Origin: JAICWP01 sp035252015 | Lineage (GTDB): Bacteria; Acidobacteriota; Terriglobia; Terriglobales; Acidobacteriaceae | Direction: 5' to 3' | Length of the DNA stretch: 18,290 bases | Assembly (NCBI GenBank): GCA_035252015.1 | Contig: DATFDP010000203.1 | Coordinates: 1 to 18,290 of the forward strand | Program-made: the position numbers and the translations under genes | Shown: piece after piece, positions 1-6,973 of the stretch | How positions within the stretch are numbered: the stretch's first letter is position 1 | Layout: the number at the start of each line of letters is the position of its first letter | Notes under the pieces: generated by a model | What the model saw: the letters and a program-made list of their open reading frames with translations, nothing else | Told to the model about the DNA's origin: nothing | The model's database searches: none

Positions 1-1
1 T

Positions 2-94
2 TTCCTGAGCCTCTGGGCGGGACAGGGGGTAACACGTGCCCGCTGCCTTCCGGCCTGGGAGTTGGTGCGGAAGCTGGTGGAGGAAATGGGATAA
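2..94 (+). CDS. C-terminal end of a probable nitronate monooxygenase-family protein (partial)
   Basis: The window opens inside a reading frame that ends at TAA (92-94) after 30 visible residues. The peptide contains LWAGQGV, then R-A-R-x-L-P-A-x-E-L-V-R-K-L-V-E-E. This resembles the end of 2-nitropropane dioxygenase/nitronate monooxygenase barrels, where a short AGQG-type loop is followed by a final helix beginning near 'LPA.ELV'. These FMN-dependent TIM-barrel enzymes oxidise alkyl nitronates; some relatives are enoyl-ACP reductases. Only the tail is present, so the family call rests on about 25 residues and no catalytic residue can be checked. The gene converges on nfo, with a repeat element between them. 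Confidence 0.5.
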   Translation, partial: FLSLWAGQGVTRARCLPAWELVRKLVEEMG

Positions 95-127
95 GCCGAG
101 GTACGGGATCCCTCCAGGAAATGCGCC

Positions 128-288
128 GCAGAGACACAGAGACACAGAGTCACAGAGGAAGCCGTTTTTCAGATTGAGGATTGATGATCTTCACTTTGGT
201 CCAACTGCCGTTTTTCAATCCGTCAATCTTCGTAAATCGTCAATGATTTGAATGTGCTTTTCTCTGTGCCTCTGTGTCTCTGTGGTGA
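128..288. repeat. Nested inverted-repeat element (CAGAGACACAGAG family)
   Basis: Bases 129-149 and 262-282 are inverted copies of a 21-nt purine-rich CAGAGACACAGAG-type sequence, matching at 20 of 21 positions. Between them lies AT-richer DNA with a second, inner inverted pair: GATTGAGGATTGA at 172-184 against 216-228, with one indel. There is also an 11-nt direct repeat, GCCGTTTTTCA, at 161-171 and 207-217. The outer copies are bounded by GCCGCAGAG on the left and by TGGTGAAC on the right. The layout resembles a non-autonomous palindromic element; no transposase is present. The right end lies inside the 3' end of nfo. Confidence 0.7.
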
Positions 289-1223
289 ACAGTCTTTTGG
301 GCGGGAGCGAGGGAGCGCAGCACCGCCACGTTGCGCTTGTCGTCGCCTGGGGCGTCAACTGGTGTTTCGGCAATGAAAGCGGCGTGGGCCAGGCGGGAGT
401 CGCTCAGAAGGAGCCGAAAGGGCTCCAAACCAATAGTCCCTTTGCCGATGTGCTGGTGGCGGTCAAGCTTAGAGCCGCGCGCCGCCTTGGCATCGTTGCA
501 GTGCCACACGGGAATGTTTTTCAGGCCGATGGCGAGTTCGAGGTAGCGCAGCGTCTGCTGCATGCCTTCCTCGCTCACGATGTCGTAGCCGGCCACGTGA
601 ACGTGGCAGGTGTCAATGCAGGCGCCCACCGGAATAATGCCGCGCAAGCGTTGGACAAGTTCGGCGACCTGGTCGAAAGTGCTACCCAGAGAAAACTCGG
701 CTCCGGCCGTGTTCTCAATCAGCACGGTCAGGCCGCCTTTAGCCAGGTCGTGGCCCTGGGTCGCGGCCGCGATGGCCTGCGCGGCGCGCAGTAAGCCTTC
801 CTCCCGGGTGCCGCCACGATAAGAGCCGGGATGCAGCACCAGGTAGTCGGCGCAGAGAGCCAGGGCCCGCTCCACTTCGCCGCGAAATGCCTCGATGGAA
901 CGACTATGGAAGTGCGACGTCGTTCCGGCCACGTTGATCAGATAGTTGGCATGGATCACCAGCGGCTTCAGGTCATATTTGTCGCGCAGGCGGCGCATGA
1001 CGTCGCACTGCTTCCTGCCCAGCTCGTAAGGCTTCCACTGCCGCGGGCTGGAAGAGAAAACCTGGAAAGCGGTGCACCCCAGGCGCCACGCGCGTTCGGC
1101 GGAATTCTCCACTCCGCCTGCAATGGAAGTATGAATGCCCACCCGCCGCGAAATTTTGGGCCATGGCTTCCTGGGCGCTGGCAGCTTGAGAATGTCCTGA
1201 TGTTTGGCGAGCGAGCTGGCCAT
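240..1223 (-). CDS. nfo: Endonuclease IV (apurinic/apyrimidinic endonuclease)
   Basis: Zn-dependent AP endonuclease of base-excision repair; it cleaves the DNA backbone 5' of abasic sites and removes 3'-blocking groups. The 327-residue protein has the AP2Ec TIM barrel. All nine metal ligands known from E. coli Nfo appear in register: His91, His131, Glu170 (in ENTAG), Asp204 and His207 (in CIDTCH), His241 (in HCNDAK), Asp254 and His256 (in DRHQH) and Glu286 (in AETP). E. coli Nfo is 285 residues. The surplus here is about 22 residues at the N-terminus, before RRVGIHTS, and about 20 at the C-terminus. No good Shine-Dalgarno precedes the ATG at 1223, and no better in-frame start was seen, so the N-terminus is uncertain. 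The last 17 codons (240-293) overlap the repeat element and read HHRDTEAQR, a tail not expected in the family. Confidence 0.95.
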   Translation of the reverse strand: MASSLAKHQDILKLPAPRKPWPKISRRVGIHTSIAGGVENSAERAWRLGCTAFQVFSSSPRQWKPYELGRKQCDVMRRLRDKYDLKPLVIHANYLINVAGTTSHFHSRSIEAFRGEVERALALCADYLVLHPGSYRGGTREEGLLRAAQAIAAATQGHDLAKGGLTVLIENTAGAEFSLGSTFDQVAELVQRLRGIIPVGACIDTCHVHVAGYDIVSEEGMQQTLRYLELAIGLKNIPVWHCNDAKAARGSKLDRHQHIGKGTIGLEPFRLLLSDSRLAHAAFIAETPVDAPGDDKRNVAVLRSLAPAQKTVHHRDTEAQRKAHSNH

Positions 1224-1264
1224 GAGCGGTAAGAATGTTAACGTCTAGCAGCAGGTTTGCGCCA

Positions 1265-1372
1265 ATGAAGCGAGTACGCATTTTTGGAATTGCCAGCGCT
1301 TTGGCCGTTGCCATTTACTTCCTGCTGTTTCCATTCTTCCCGTGGTCCATCCATGTACGCTGGCTCAGGTAA
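1265..1372 (+). CDS. Small single-span membrane protein (35 aa)
   Basis: An open frame from ATG (1265) to TAA (1370-1372) encodes 35 residues. It starts with a basic MKRVR, has a hydrophobic stretch from about residue 6 to 27 (IFGIASALAVAIYFLLFPFF), and ends with HVRWLR. That is the profile of a one-pass inner-membrane peptide with basic ends. The upstream 'gcagcagg' at 1249-1256 is a weak ribosome-site candidate. It sits 41 bp from divergent nfo and 16 bp before the next small membrane frame, with which it could be co-transcribed. No family was recognised. The membrane profile argues for a real gene; the short length argues for caution. Confidence 0.35.
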   Translation: MKRVRIFGIASALAVAIYFLLFPFFPWSIHVRWLR

Positions 1373-1388
1373 ATGGTACGGCGGTAGC

Positions 1389-1637
1389 ATGAGGCACGTG
1401 TACCGACCCACGGTTGCACTTTCGATTGCAGTATCAGCTATAGCTGTGTGTTGGTGGGCCTACAACTTTGTTGGCTGGAGCCTTGAGGACGCATTCGGCC
1501 CAGTACTTCATGCCAAGAGAGCTACCAACGCTGATGCGCTGATGTTGCTCTGGACCGCCTGCGCCGGCCTGGCGCTAACGCTCACATGGGGATTAATATC
1601 GCGTTACCGGCAGTACAAGCGCGGAAATTCAAAGTGA
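1389..1637 (+). CDS. Small two-span membrane protein (82 aa, hypothetical)
   Basis: The frame is open from 1284, but the first part reads like untranslated sequence and overlaps the preceding small gene. The ATG at 1389 (MRHVYRPTV) gives an 82-residue protein that starts 16 bp after that gene's stop. It has two hydrophobic segments, about residues 8-28 (ending VCWWAYNF) and 54-73 (ending LALTLTWGLI). The polar loop between them carries SLEDAFGP and HAKRATNAD, and the basic end is RYRQYKRGNSK. Codon third positions are mixed (CTT, GTA, ATA, TTA, AGA occur), unlike the strongly GC3-biased neighbours, which suggests foreign or weakly expressed sequence. No family was recognised and no clear Shine-Dalgarno is present. 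An alternative start is ATG 1353. Confidence 0.45.
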   Translation: MRHVYRPTVALSIAVSAIAVCWWAYNFVGWSLEDAFGPVLHAKRATNADALMLLWTACAGLALTLTWGLISRYRQYKRGNSK

Positions 1638-1704
1638 CTCACCACCACGGCTTTCACCTGATTGCACCAAGCCCACCCACGAAAGTAAACTGATCGTTTG
1701 TCGC

Positions 1705-1711
1705 AGGGGAG
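1705..1711 (+). promoter_or_regulatory. Strong ribosome binding site of aroF
   Basis: AGGGGAG lies 6 nt before the ATG at 1718 and fixes that start for the DAHP synthase. No convincing -35/-10 pair was identified in 1638-1704. Confidence 0.75.
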
Positions 1712-1717
1712 TTTTCC

Positions 1718-2791
1718 ATGCTGGTTGTCATGAAGGCGCACGCCACCGAGGAGGAGATCCGGGCGGCGTGCCAGAAAATCGAATCCATGGGCTATCGTGC
1801 CCACCCCATCCCGGGGGCGCAGCGCACTGCCATCGGCATTACCGGCAACCAGACCGAGGTCGAGCCGGGCACGCTGGAGGAAATGCCCGGCGTGCAGGAA
1901 GTGATTCGCGTCAGCAAGCCCTACAAGCTGGTGAGCCGCGACATCAAAGAAGAAAACACGGTCATAACTTTTGCGGGCACGGACGCCTCCATCGGTGGGC
2001 GCACACTGGCGGTCATCGCCGGCCCATGCGCGGTGGAGAGCCGCGAACAAGCCTTCGCTATCGCCGAGCGGGTGCACGGCGCCGGGGCACAGTTCTTCCG
2101 CGGTGGCGCCTACAAGCCGCGCACCTCGCCTTACTCATTCCAGGGCTTGGGCGAAGATGGGCTGCGCATCCTGGCGGAAATTCGCGAGCGCTTTGGGCTG
2201 CGGATTGTCACTGAAGCCGTGGACAACGAGTCGCTGGACCTGGTAGAGCATTACGCCGACGTCATCCAGATTGGCGCCCGCAACATGCAGAATTTCTCCC
2301 TGCTCAAGCGCGCAGGACGCGCCAAAAAGCCGGTGCTGCTTAAGCGCGGCATGTCAGCCACCCTGGAAGAATTCCTCATGGCCGCCGAATACATCATGTG
2401 TGAGGGTAACTACCAGGTCATCCTGTGCGAGCGCGGCGTGCGCACCTTCGCCGACCACACCCGCAACACGCTGGACCTGAGCCTGATTCCGGCGGTGCAG
2501 CGGCTCAGCCACCTGCCCATCCTGGTGGACCCCAGCCATGGCACCGGCAAGCGTAATAAAGTTACGCCGCTTTCACGGGCAGCGGTGGCGGTTGGCGCTG
2601 ATGGGCTGATGGTCGAGGTGCATAACAATCCTGACCGCGCGCTTTCCGACGGCATGCAGTCCATCTATCCCGACCAGTTTGATGAGTTGATGCGACAGAT
2701 CCGGCAGATCGCCGCCGTGGTGGACCGCTACGTGCCCCAGCCTACGTCGGCAACAAAGCAGAGCAGCGTGCCGGCCGCCGCCAGGCCTTGA
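1718..2791 (+). CDS. aroF: 3-deoxy-7-phosphoheptulonate (DAHP) synthase, type I-beta with N-terminal ferredoxin-like domain
   Basis: First enzyme of the shikimate pathway: condenses phosphoenolpyruvate and erythrose-4-phosphate to DAHP in the cytoplasm. Residues 1-70 form a ferredoxin-like/ACT-type domain, as in the Thermotoga enzyme, where it mediates feedback inhibition by tyrosine and phenylalanine. Residues about 85-335 are the barrel, with AGPCAVES (101-108), KPRTSPYSFQG (133-143), KRGMSAT (209-215) and DPSHGTGKR (271-279). The metal ligands expected from T. maritima (Cys102, His272, Glu298, Asp309) align with Cys104, His274, Glu300 and Asp311. The enzyme is 357 residues, against 338 in T. 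maritima; the extra is a Pro/Ala/Ser-rich tail from residue 340. The TGA stop overlaps the TTG start of the next gene, implying translational coupling. The gene symbol is given for function; aroG is also used for this subclass. Confidence 0.96.
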   Translation: MLVVMKAHATEEEIRAACQKIESMGYRAHPIPGAQRTAIGITGNQTEVEPGTLEEMPGVQEVIRVSKPYKLVSRDIKEENTVITFAGTDASIGGRTLAVIAGPCAVESREQAFAIAERVHGAGAQFFRGGAYKPRTSPYSFQGLGEDGLRILAEIRERFGLRIVTEAVDNESLDLVEHYADVIQIGARNMQNFSLLKRAGRAKKPVLLKRGMSATLEEFLMAAEYIMCEGNYQVILCERGVRTFADHTRNTLDLSLIPAVQRLSHLPILVDPSHGTGKRNKVTPLSRAAVAVGADGLMVEVHNNPDRALSDGMQSIYPDQFDELMRQIRQIAAVVDRYVPQPTSATKQSSVPAAARP

Positions 2792-3969
2792 AGAAATTCC
2801 TTATCGTTTGCGCTGTGGTGGCGGTTCTGGCCGGGGTAGTTTGGCGTCTGCGCACGCCTGACCTGCCGCACTACGCTCCCAGCTATCGCGAGTACGCTTA
2901 CGTTACCAACGGCAAGAGCGGTACGGTCAGCGTGCTCGACCTCACGCCTCGTCCCTACCCGCGTTTCAACGTGATCAAGACTATTCGCGTAGGCGCCAAT
3001 CCCACGGGTGTGGCCGCCAACAGCAGGAAAAACGAAATTTACGTGGTCAACACCGAGTCCAACAACGTCAGCGTGATTGACGCCGAGCGCAACCAGGTGC
3101 TGGCCACCATCGGCGTGCACCGCGCTCCTTACTTCATCAGCGTTTCGGATGATGGCAAACGCGCCTACGTGGCCAATTCGGGTTCGGCCAATGTTTCAGT
3201 CATTGACCTGGAGAGGCGCAAGGTGCTGGCCAACATTCGCGTGGGTGCGGCGCCGGGCCTGGCGCGGGTTGCGCCCGACGGTGAAACCGTGGTGGTCTCC
3301 AACCGTGGCAACAATACGGTGTCGCTGCTCGATGCCGGTGGATTGGCCGTGCGCGCCACGGTACCCGTGTGCGTGCACCCGGAAGACATTGCTATCATGC
3401 CCGACTCCAGCAAGGCTTTCATTTCCTGCAGCGGCTCCAACCAGGTGGCAGCCCTTGACCTCAAGAGCAGCAAGCTGCTGGCTTTGCTCGATGTGGGCAA
3501 GACTCCCGTTCACCTGCAGCTTAAGCCCGATGGCGGCGAACTCATAGTAAGCAACTTCGATTCCGAGAATATTTCCATCATTGAAACGACAACCAACGAG
3601 GTCGGCGGCAGCTACCTTATCGGCTCGCATCCTGTGCGCGGCATTGTGACAGCGGACAATTCGCTGCTTTACGAGAGCAACTTCGGCTCCAACACAGTGG
3701 GGGTCTACAGCATTGACACCGGCAAGGTGCTGGGCGCGGTGGGTGTGGGCAGCCACCCCGACGGACTGGCGCTAACCTCCAACCAGAATTTCCTGCTGGT
3801 GCTGGATACGCAGTCCGATGATGTGGCTGTGGTGCGCATGAAGCGACTGCCCACTACTTCGAAGATCAGCAGCGACCGCGCGCTGTGGGCCATTGTGCCG
3901 GTAGGCATGGAACCCAATGACATCGCCGTGAAGGCATTTTTCCTGACCGAGCGCGAGGCGCGGCGCTAG
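2788..3969 (+). CDS. Membrane-anchored YVTN-family beta-propeller protein
   Basis: The start is TTG at 2788, overlapping the aroF stop (TTGA). Read as Met it gives MKKFLIVCAVVAVLAGVVW, a short basic end and one hydrophobic anchor or uncleaved signal (residues 4-19). No lipobox is apparent. The remainder is eight YVTN-type repeats beginning near residues 37, 84, 126, 168, 211, 253, 294 and 336, a spacing of about 42 residues, each carrying a variant of 'Y/V-V-x-N-x-x-S-x-x-V-S-V-I-D'. This family folds as a 7- or 8-bladed propeller and usually acts outside the cytoplasm in binding; no catalytic residue is evident. Length is 393 residues. Coupling to a shikimate enzyme is unexpected and does not by itself define a function. 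It converges with a PIG-L gene, 5 bp separating the stops. Confidence 0.85.
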   Translation: MKKFLIVCAVVAVLAGVVWRLRTPDLPHYAPSYREYAYVTNGKSGTVSVLDLTPRPYPRFNVIKTIRVGANPTGVAANSRKNEIYVVNTESNNVSVIDAERNQVLATIGVHRAPYFISVSDDGKRAYVANSGSANVSVIDLERRKVLANIRVGAAPGLARVAPDGETVVVSNRGNNTVSLLDAGGLAVRATVPVCVHPEDIAIMPDSSKAFISCSGSNQVAALDLKSSKLLALLDVGKTPVHLQLKPDGGELIVSNFDSENISIIETTTNEVGGSYLIGSHPVRGIVTADNSLLYESNFGSNTVGVYSIDTGKVLGAVGVGSHPDGLALTSNQNFLLVLDTQSDDVAVVRMKRLPTTSKISSDRALWAIVPVGMEPNDIAVKAFFLTEREARR

Positions 3970-3974
3970 CTCGT

Positions 3975-5327
3975 TTACTGTGGCACGCCGTTGTACTCAA
4001 CATTCGCCTTCAGAGTGACGGAGCCGATGCTGCGCCCTCCAGCCTCGGCTTCGACCTTGAGCGTCTGCCAGCTCCCTTTCTGCGACTGCGGCGCCACCAG
4101 AAACAGCGACACCGGTCTCTCTTCATGCGCCGCCAGGCTGTAGACCATGGGCCCGGGCATTTCGGTCCAGCCCGCGGGCAGCGACGACCGCAGCGTCACC
4201 TGCTGCGAACTGCCGCTGGTGTTGCGCAGAATCAGCGGCACCCACAAGTGGTAATCGGCCGTTCCCATGGCCGTTTCCGGCGCCAGCAGATTGCCCAGGT
4301 GCTCGAGGTTGTGCTGCGGCCAGAAATCGCGATAAAAGGCCCACGGCCCACCCAGTTGCAGCCCTTCCTCCGGGCCAGCCACAGCGTGGTGTCCCATTAC
4401 GGGCACCCAGGGCACGCCCTCCGGCTTCACATTTTCCATAATGTCGCCAGTGGGCGAGCCCCCCACCACCGACTTGCCGAAAATGTACTGCATGGGCTTG
4501 GCCAGGTACTCTTTCACGGTCGCTTCGCTGAATTCAGGCCCGATCTGCGATTTGTCATGCATCCAGGCGTCGTACACCACCTGCCCATAGGAGACATGCT
4601 TGCTAGGCGAAGTTTCATCGGTGCGGTACTCCGGGCCCTTGCCTTTGACGAACTCTTCGTGGCTGGCGTCGGTGAAGTAGTAAATCTTCTGCGGCTGCCA
4701 GGGATGCAGGCCCTCTCCATAATTGTTTATAGTGAGCCGGTTGCGCGGCGCCTCCACCTGCTCGGGGAAGGCCAGCGAGTCGCCCGCCAAATCGAACGCC
4801 TCGGTGGCCAGCACGCCCGCCGCCTGATGGTCGTCGTGGTTTTCGCCCGCCACGTAGTCCGGCAACCACGTGAGAATAATCTCCGGCCGCGTCAGTCGCA
4901 CCAGGCGTACCACTTGTTCCAGCGCAGCGCCGTGTCCCCATGCTTCCAGCGAATGGAGGACGTCCTGCCCCGGCGTGTCCGGGCCATTCAGAAACCAAAC
5001 GTTGTAGACGCCCAGCGCCGCCTCAGCGCGGCGGCCTTCGATTTCGCGAATCGCGCCCAGCGAGGTCGCCTGTTCGTTACCCACATAGTTAGAGCCGGAG
5101 TTGCCGCGCGTACAGAAGATGACGGCGGCACGCTTACCCTGGTCCATGGCGCGGGCCACATAAGGGGCTGCCGCCATGTCGTCATCGGGATGCGCCACCA
5201 CCACCAGGATGTCGGCCTTGTAGCGGTCGTCCGGCGCGGCATAGGGCGGTGCTTGCTTTACTTGCGCCCTGGCGGACAGTGTCAGCATCATGATGGCGAG
5301 CATGCATTGCGGTGCGGATATTTTCAT
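3975..5327 (-). CDS. Secreted PIG-L family deacetylase with C-terminal NEW3-like domain (copy 1)
   Basis: Metal-dependent N-deacetylase of the PIG-L/LmbE family, whose members remove acyl groups from GlcNAc-containing substrates. Residues 1-21 form a signal peptide with a likely cut after SARA. The deacetylase domain spans about 36-290 and has AHPDDD (45-50) and GENHDDHQAAG (161-171). By comparison with MshB, His46, Asp49 and His167 should bind Zn, and the second Asp of PDD is the likely catalytic base. After about residue 325 (GGPWAFYRDFW) comes a beta-rich region resembling NEW3/NPCBM-associated domains (LWVPLILRNTSG, SLPAGWTEMP), unlike the roughly 220-300-residue minimal enzymes. It is a close paralogue of the gene at 5491-6840. 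A GAGGA lies rather far (12 nt) upstream of the ATG. Substrate unknown. Confidence 0.88.
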   Translation of the reverse strand: MKISAPQCMLAIMMLTLSARAQVKQAPPYAAPDDRYKADILVVVAHPDDDMAAAPYVARAMDQGKRAAVIFCTRGNSGSNYVGNEQATSLGAIREIEGRRAEAALGVYNVWFLNGPDTPGQDVLHSLEAWGHGAALEQVVRLVRLTRPEIILTWLPDYVAGENHDDHQAAGVLATEAFDLAGDSLAFPEQVEAPRNRLTINNYGEGLHPWQPQKIYYFTDASHEEFVKGKGPEYRTDETSPSKHVSYGQVVYDAWMHDKSQIGPEFSEATVKEYLAKPMQYIFGKSVVGGSPTGDIMENVKPEGVPWVPVMGHHAVAGPEEGLQLGGPWAFYRDFWPQHNLEHLGNLLAPETAMGTADYHLWVPLILRNTSGSSQQVTLRSSLPAGWTEMPGPMVYSLAAHEERPVSLFLVAPQSQKGSWQTLKVEAEAGGRSIGSVTLKANVEYNGVPQ

Positions 5328-5340
5328 TGAATGGGAAAAT

Positions 5341-5412
5341 CCTCGGCTGAATTTGTAATTCAGTAATTTGTAATTTGCAAATGAAACCGCGCATACAATC
5401 CGCGATTACAAA
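5341..5412. repeat. AT-rich direct repeats between the two deacetylase genes
   Basis: ATTTGTAATT occurs at 5351-5360 and again at 5366-5375, and an inverted 8-nt copy (ATTACAAA) lies at 5405-5412. This is an AT-rich island in GC-rich DNA, just upstream of the copy-1 deacetylase start at 5327, so it may hold that gene's promoter or be a dispersed repeat. The rest of the 163-bp gap (5413-5490) shows nothing recognisable. Confidence 0.55.
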
Positions 5413-5490
5413 CTAGAAATCCTGGTCACACGCCCTGGCAGCAGTACGCCACATCACTTGACCTGACTCCCGACCCGCTGACTCCTTGCT

Positions 5491-6840
5491 TTACTGCGGC
5501 ATGTGTTGCGTATCCACATGCCCGCGCAGCGTCACCGACCCCACATTCCTGCCTCGCCATTCGGCATTCCAGGTCAAATTGTGCCAGGCCCCGTTCTGTC
5601 CCGAACCTGGCGCCAGCACCCACGCGGAGACCGGATATGTGTCGTGGGCGGCGACCGTATAGACCTGCGCCTCAGGGTTTACAGTCCACCCGCCTGGCAA
5701 TGCCGGGCGCAGCATAACCTGCTGTGTCGAATCCATATCATTGTGGATGAGAATCGGCACCCAAAGCTTCTCTCCGGGAGCCACCCCGGTTTCCGGAGCA
5801 TAAAGCTTGGCCAGGTGCTGAATGTCGTGCGCCTGCCAGAACTGCCGGTAGAAGGCCCATGGGCCGCCCAGTTCGACGGACACTGGAGGCCGCGCCGACG
5901 GCTCGTATCCCGTGGCGCGATGGTACGGAATGGGTCCGGGCCCGATGCCCTCAAAGATATCTCCCGCCGGCGTGCCGCTCACCAGCGACTTGCCGAAGAT
6001 GAAGCGCACCGGCGCCTCCATTACTTCCTTCAGCTGCTCGGGAGTGTAATCGCCTTGCGTCTGGTAGGCGCCCCACGCTTGCTCCGCTACCTGCGAGTAG
6101 GGGATGTGCCGCGAAGGGGAGATATCGCTGGTGGGGTACTCGGGGCCGTTTCCTTTGTAGAACTCGGAGTGGATGGCGTCGGAAAAATAATAGATCTTCT
6201 TAGGCTGCCATGGACGCAGCCCTTCGCCGTAGTTGCTGATATTGGAGTGGTCGCGCGGCGCTGCCACCTGCTCCGGAAACACCAAGGGGTTGCCCGCCAT
6301 GTCGAAAGCCTCGGTCGCCAGCACCCCGGCCGCCTGGTGATCGGAGTGGTTTTCGCCGTCGTCATAGTTGGGCAGCCAGGTAAGGATGATCTCCGGGCGC
6401 GTCAGGCGCACCAGACGCACCACCTGCTCCAGCGACTCCCCGTGGCCCCACGTCTCCAGCGAATGCAGCACATCTTCGCTGGGCGTGTCAGGGCCGCGCA
6501 GAAACCAGGCATTCGTGACTCCATACGAGGCCAGCGAGTGGCGTGCTTCCATTTCCCGCGCATCGGCCAGCGCCTTGGACTGTTCGTAGCCCACTGCGTT
6601 GCCGCCGGAGTTGCCGCGGGTACCATAGACCACGCCGACCCGCCTGTGGTGCTGCTCCACTTCCCGGGCCAGGTACGAGGTCACTTCCGTGTCGTCATCC
6701 GGGTGGCCGACCACCACCAGAAGGTCCACTTTATAACGTGCATCGGGAGGCAGATTAGGCGGCGCCTGCGGCGCCTGTGCCCCGGCAGGAATGGTCAACA
6801 GCCAAGCGGCAAGAACACAGCGAGACAAGAATATTTTCAT
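5491..6840 (-). CDS. Secreted PIG-L family deacetylase with C-terminal NEW3-like domain (copy 2)
   Basis: Same family and architecture as copy 1, 449 residues. The signal peptide MKIFLSRCVLAAWLLTIPAG is followed by a likely cut after AQA (residue 23). The metal site is GHPDDD (45-50, His46 and Asp49) and GENHSDHQAAG (162-172, His168). The two copies match over long stretches, for example RLVRLTRPEIILTWLP, HQAAGVLATEAFD, NYGEGL and KIYYF, and both carry GGPWAFYR before the C-terminal beta domain. They diverge more in that C-terminal part. AAGGGA (6844-6849) sits 3 nt before the ATG and supports the start. The gene lies 133 bp downstream of the TonB-dependent receptor on the same strand, behind a hairpin. 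Substrate not determinable from sequence. Confidence 0.88.
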   Translation of the reverse strand: MKIFLSRCVLAAWLLTIPAGAQAPQAPPNLPPDARYKVDLLVVVGHPDDDTEVTSYLAREVEQHHRRVGVVYGTRGNSGGNAVGYEQSKALADAREMEARHSLASYGVTNAWFLRGPDTPSEDVLHSLETWGHGESLEQVVRLVRLTRPEIILTWLPNYDDGENHSDHQAAGVLATEAFDMAGNPLVFPEQVAAPRDHSNISNYGEGLRPWQPKKIYYFSDAIHSEFYKGNGPEYPTSDISPSRHIPYSQVAEQAWGAYQTQGDYTPEQLKEVMEAPVRFIFGKSLVSGTPAGDIFEGIGPGPIPYHRATGYEPSARPPVSVELGGPWAFYRQFWQAHDIQHLAKLYAPETGVAPGEKLWVPILIHNDMDSTQQVMLRPALPGGWTVNPEAQVYTVAAHDTYPVSAWVLAPGSGQNGAWHNLTWNAEWRGRNVGSVTLRGHVDTQHMPQ

Positions 6841-6925
6841 GAGTCCCTTGAATTATGAGTGCATTTGGACCTGCCACTTACGTGCACTCTGCGTGCTGAA
6901 TGCTGAATATTAACCGGGCTGGCGT

Positions 6926-6960
6926 AAAGAGGGCCGCGGACGTTCCTCATCCGCGGCCCC
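6926..6960 (-). terminator. Hairpin after the TonB-dependent receptor gene
   Basis: GGGCCGCGGA (6931-6940) and TCCGCGGCCC (6950-6959) form a perfect 10-bp GC-rich stem with a 9-nt loop, 14 bp beyond the receptor stop. On the minus strand the stem is followed by CTCTTTAC, only a weak T-run, so this is an imperfect intrinsic terminator or an mRNA 3'-end stabiliser. If it terminates efficiently, the deacetylases need their own promoter, for which 6841-6925 has room. Confidence 0.6.
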
Positions 6961-6973
6961 ATGTTGGACTTCG

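Noticed and set aside
36..251. 71-codon + strand frame at the window start
   Set aside because: It overlaps the end of the nitronate monooxygenase-like frame in another phase and then reads through the repeat (QRHRDTESQR).
128..288. CRISPR-like reading of the short CAGAGACACAGAG repeats
   Set aside because: There are only two copies, in inverted orientation, with no regular spacers and no cas genes.
252..794. 180-codon + strand frame antisense to nfo
   Set aside because: It begins with repeat-derived MCFSLCLCVSVV and covers conserved Nfo metal-site codons on the other strand.
4125..5330. 401-codon open frame on the + strand, antisense to deacetylase copy 1
   Set aside because: Its sequence is Arg/His/Gln-rich without any family motif and it mirrors a gene with clear signal peptide and metal site; long antisense frames are expected in GC-rich DNA.
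5503..6858. 451-codon open frame antisense to deacetylase copy 2
   Set aside because: Same situation as the copy-1 shadow; its presence in both reflects the paralogy of the sense genes, not conserved antisense coding.
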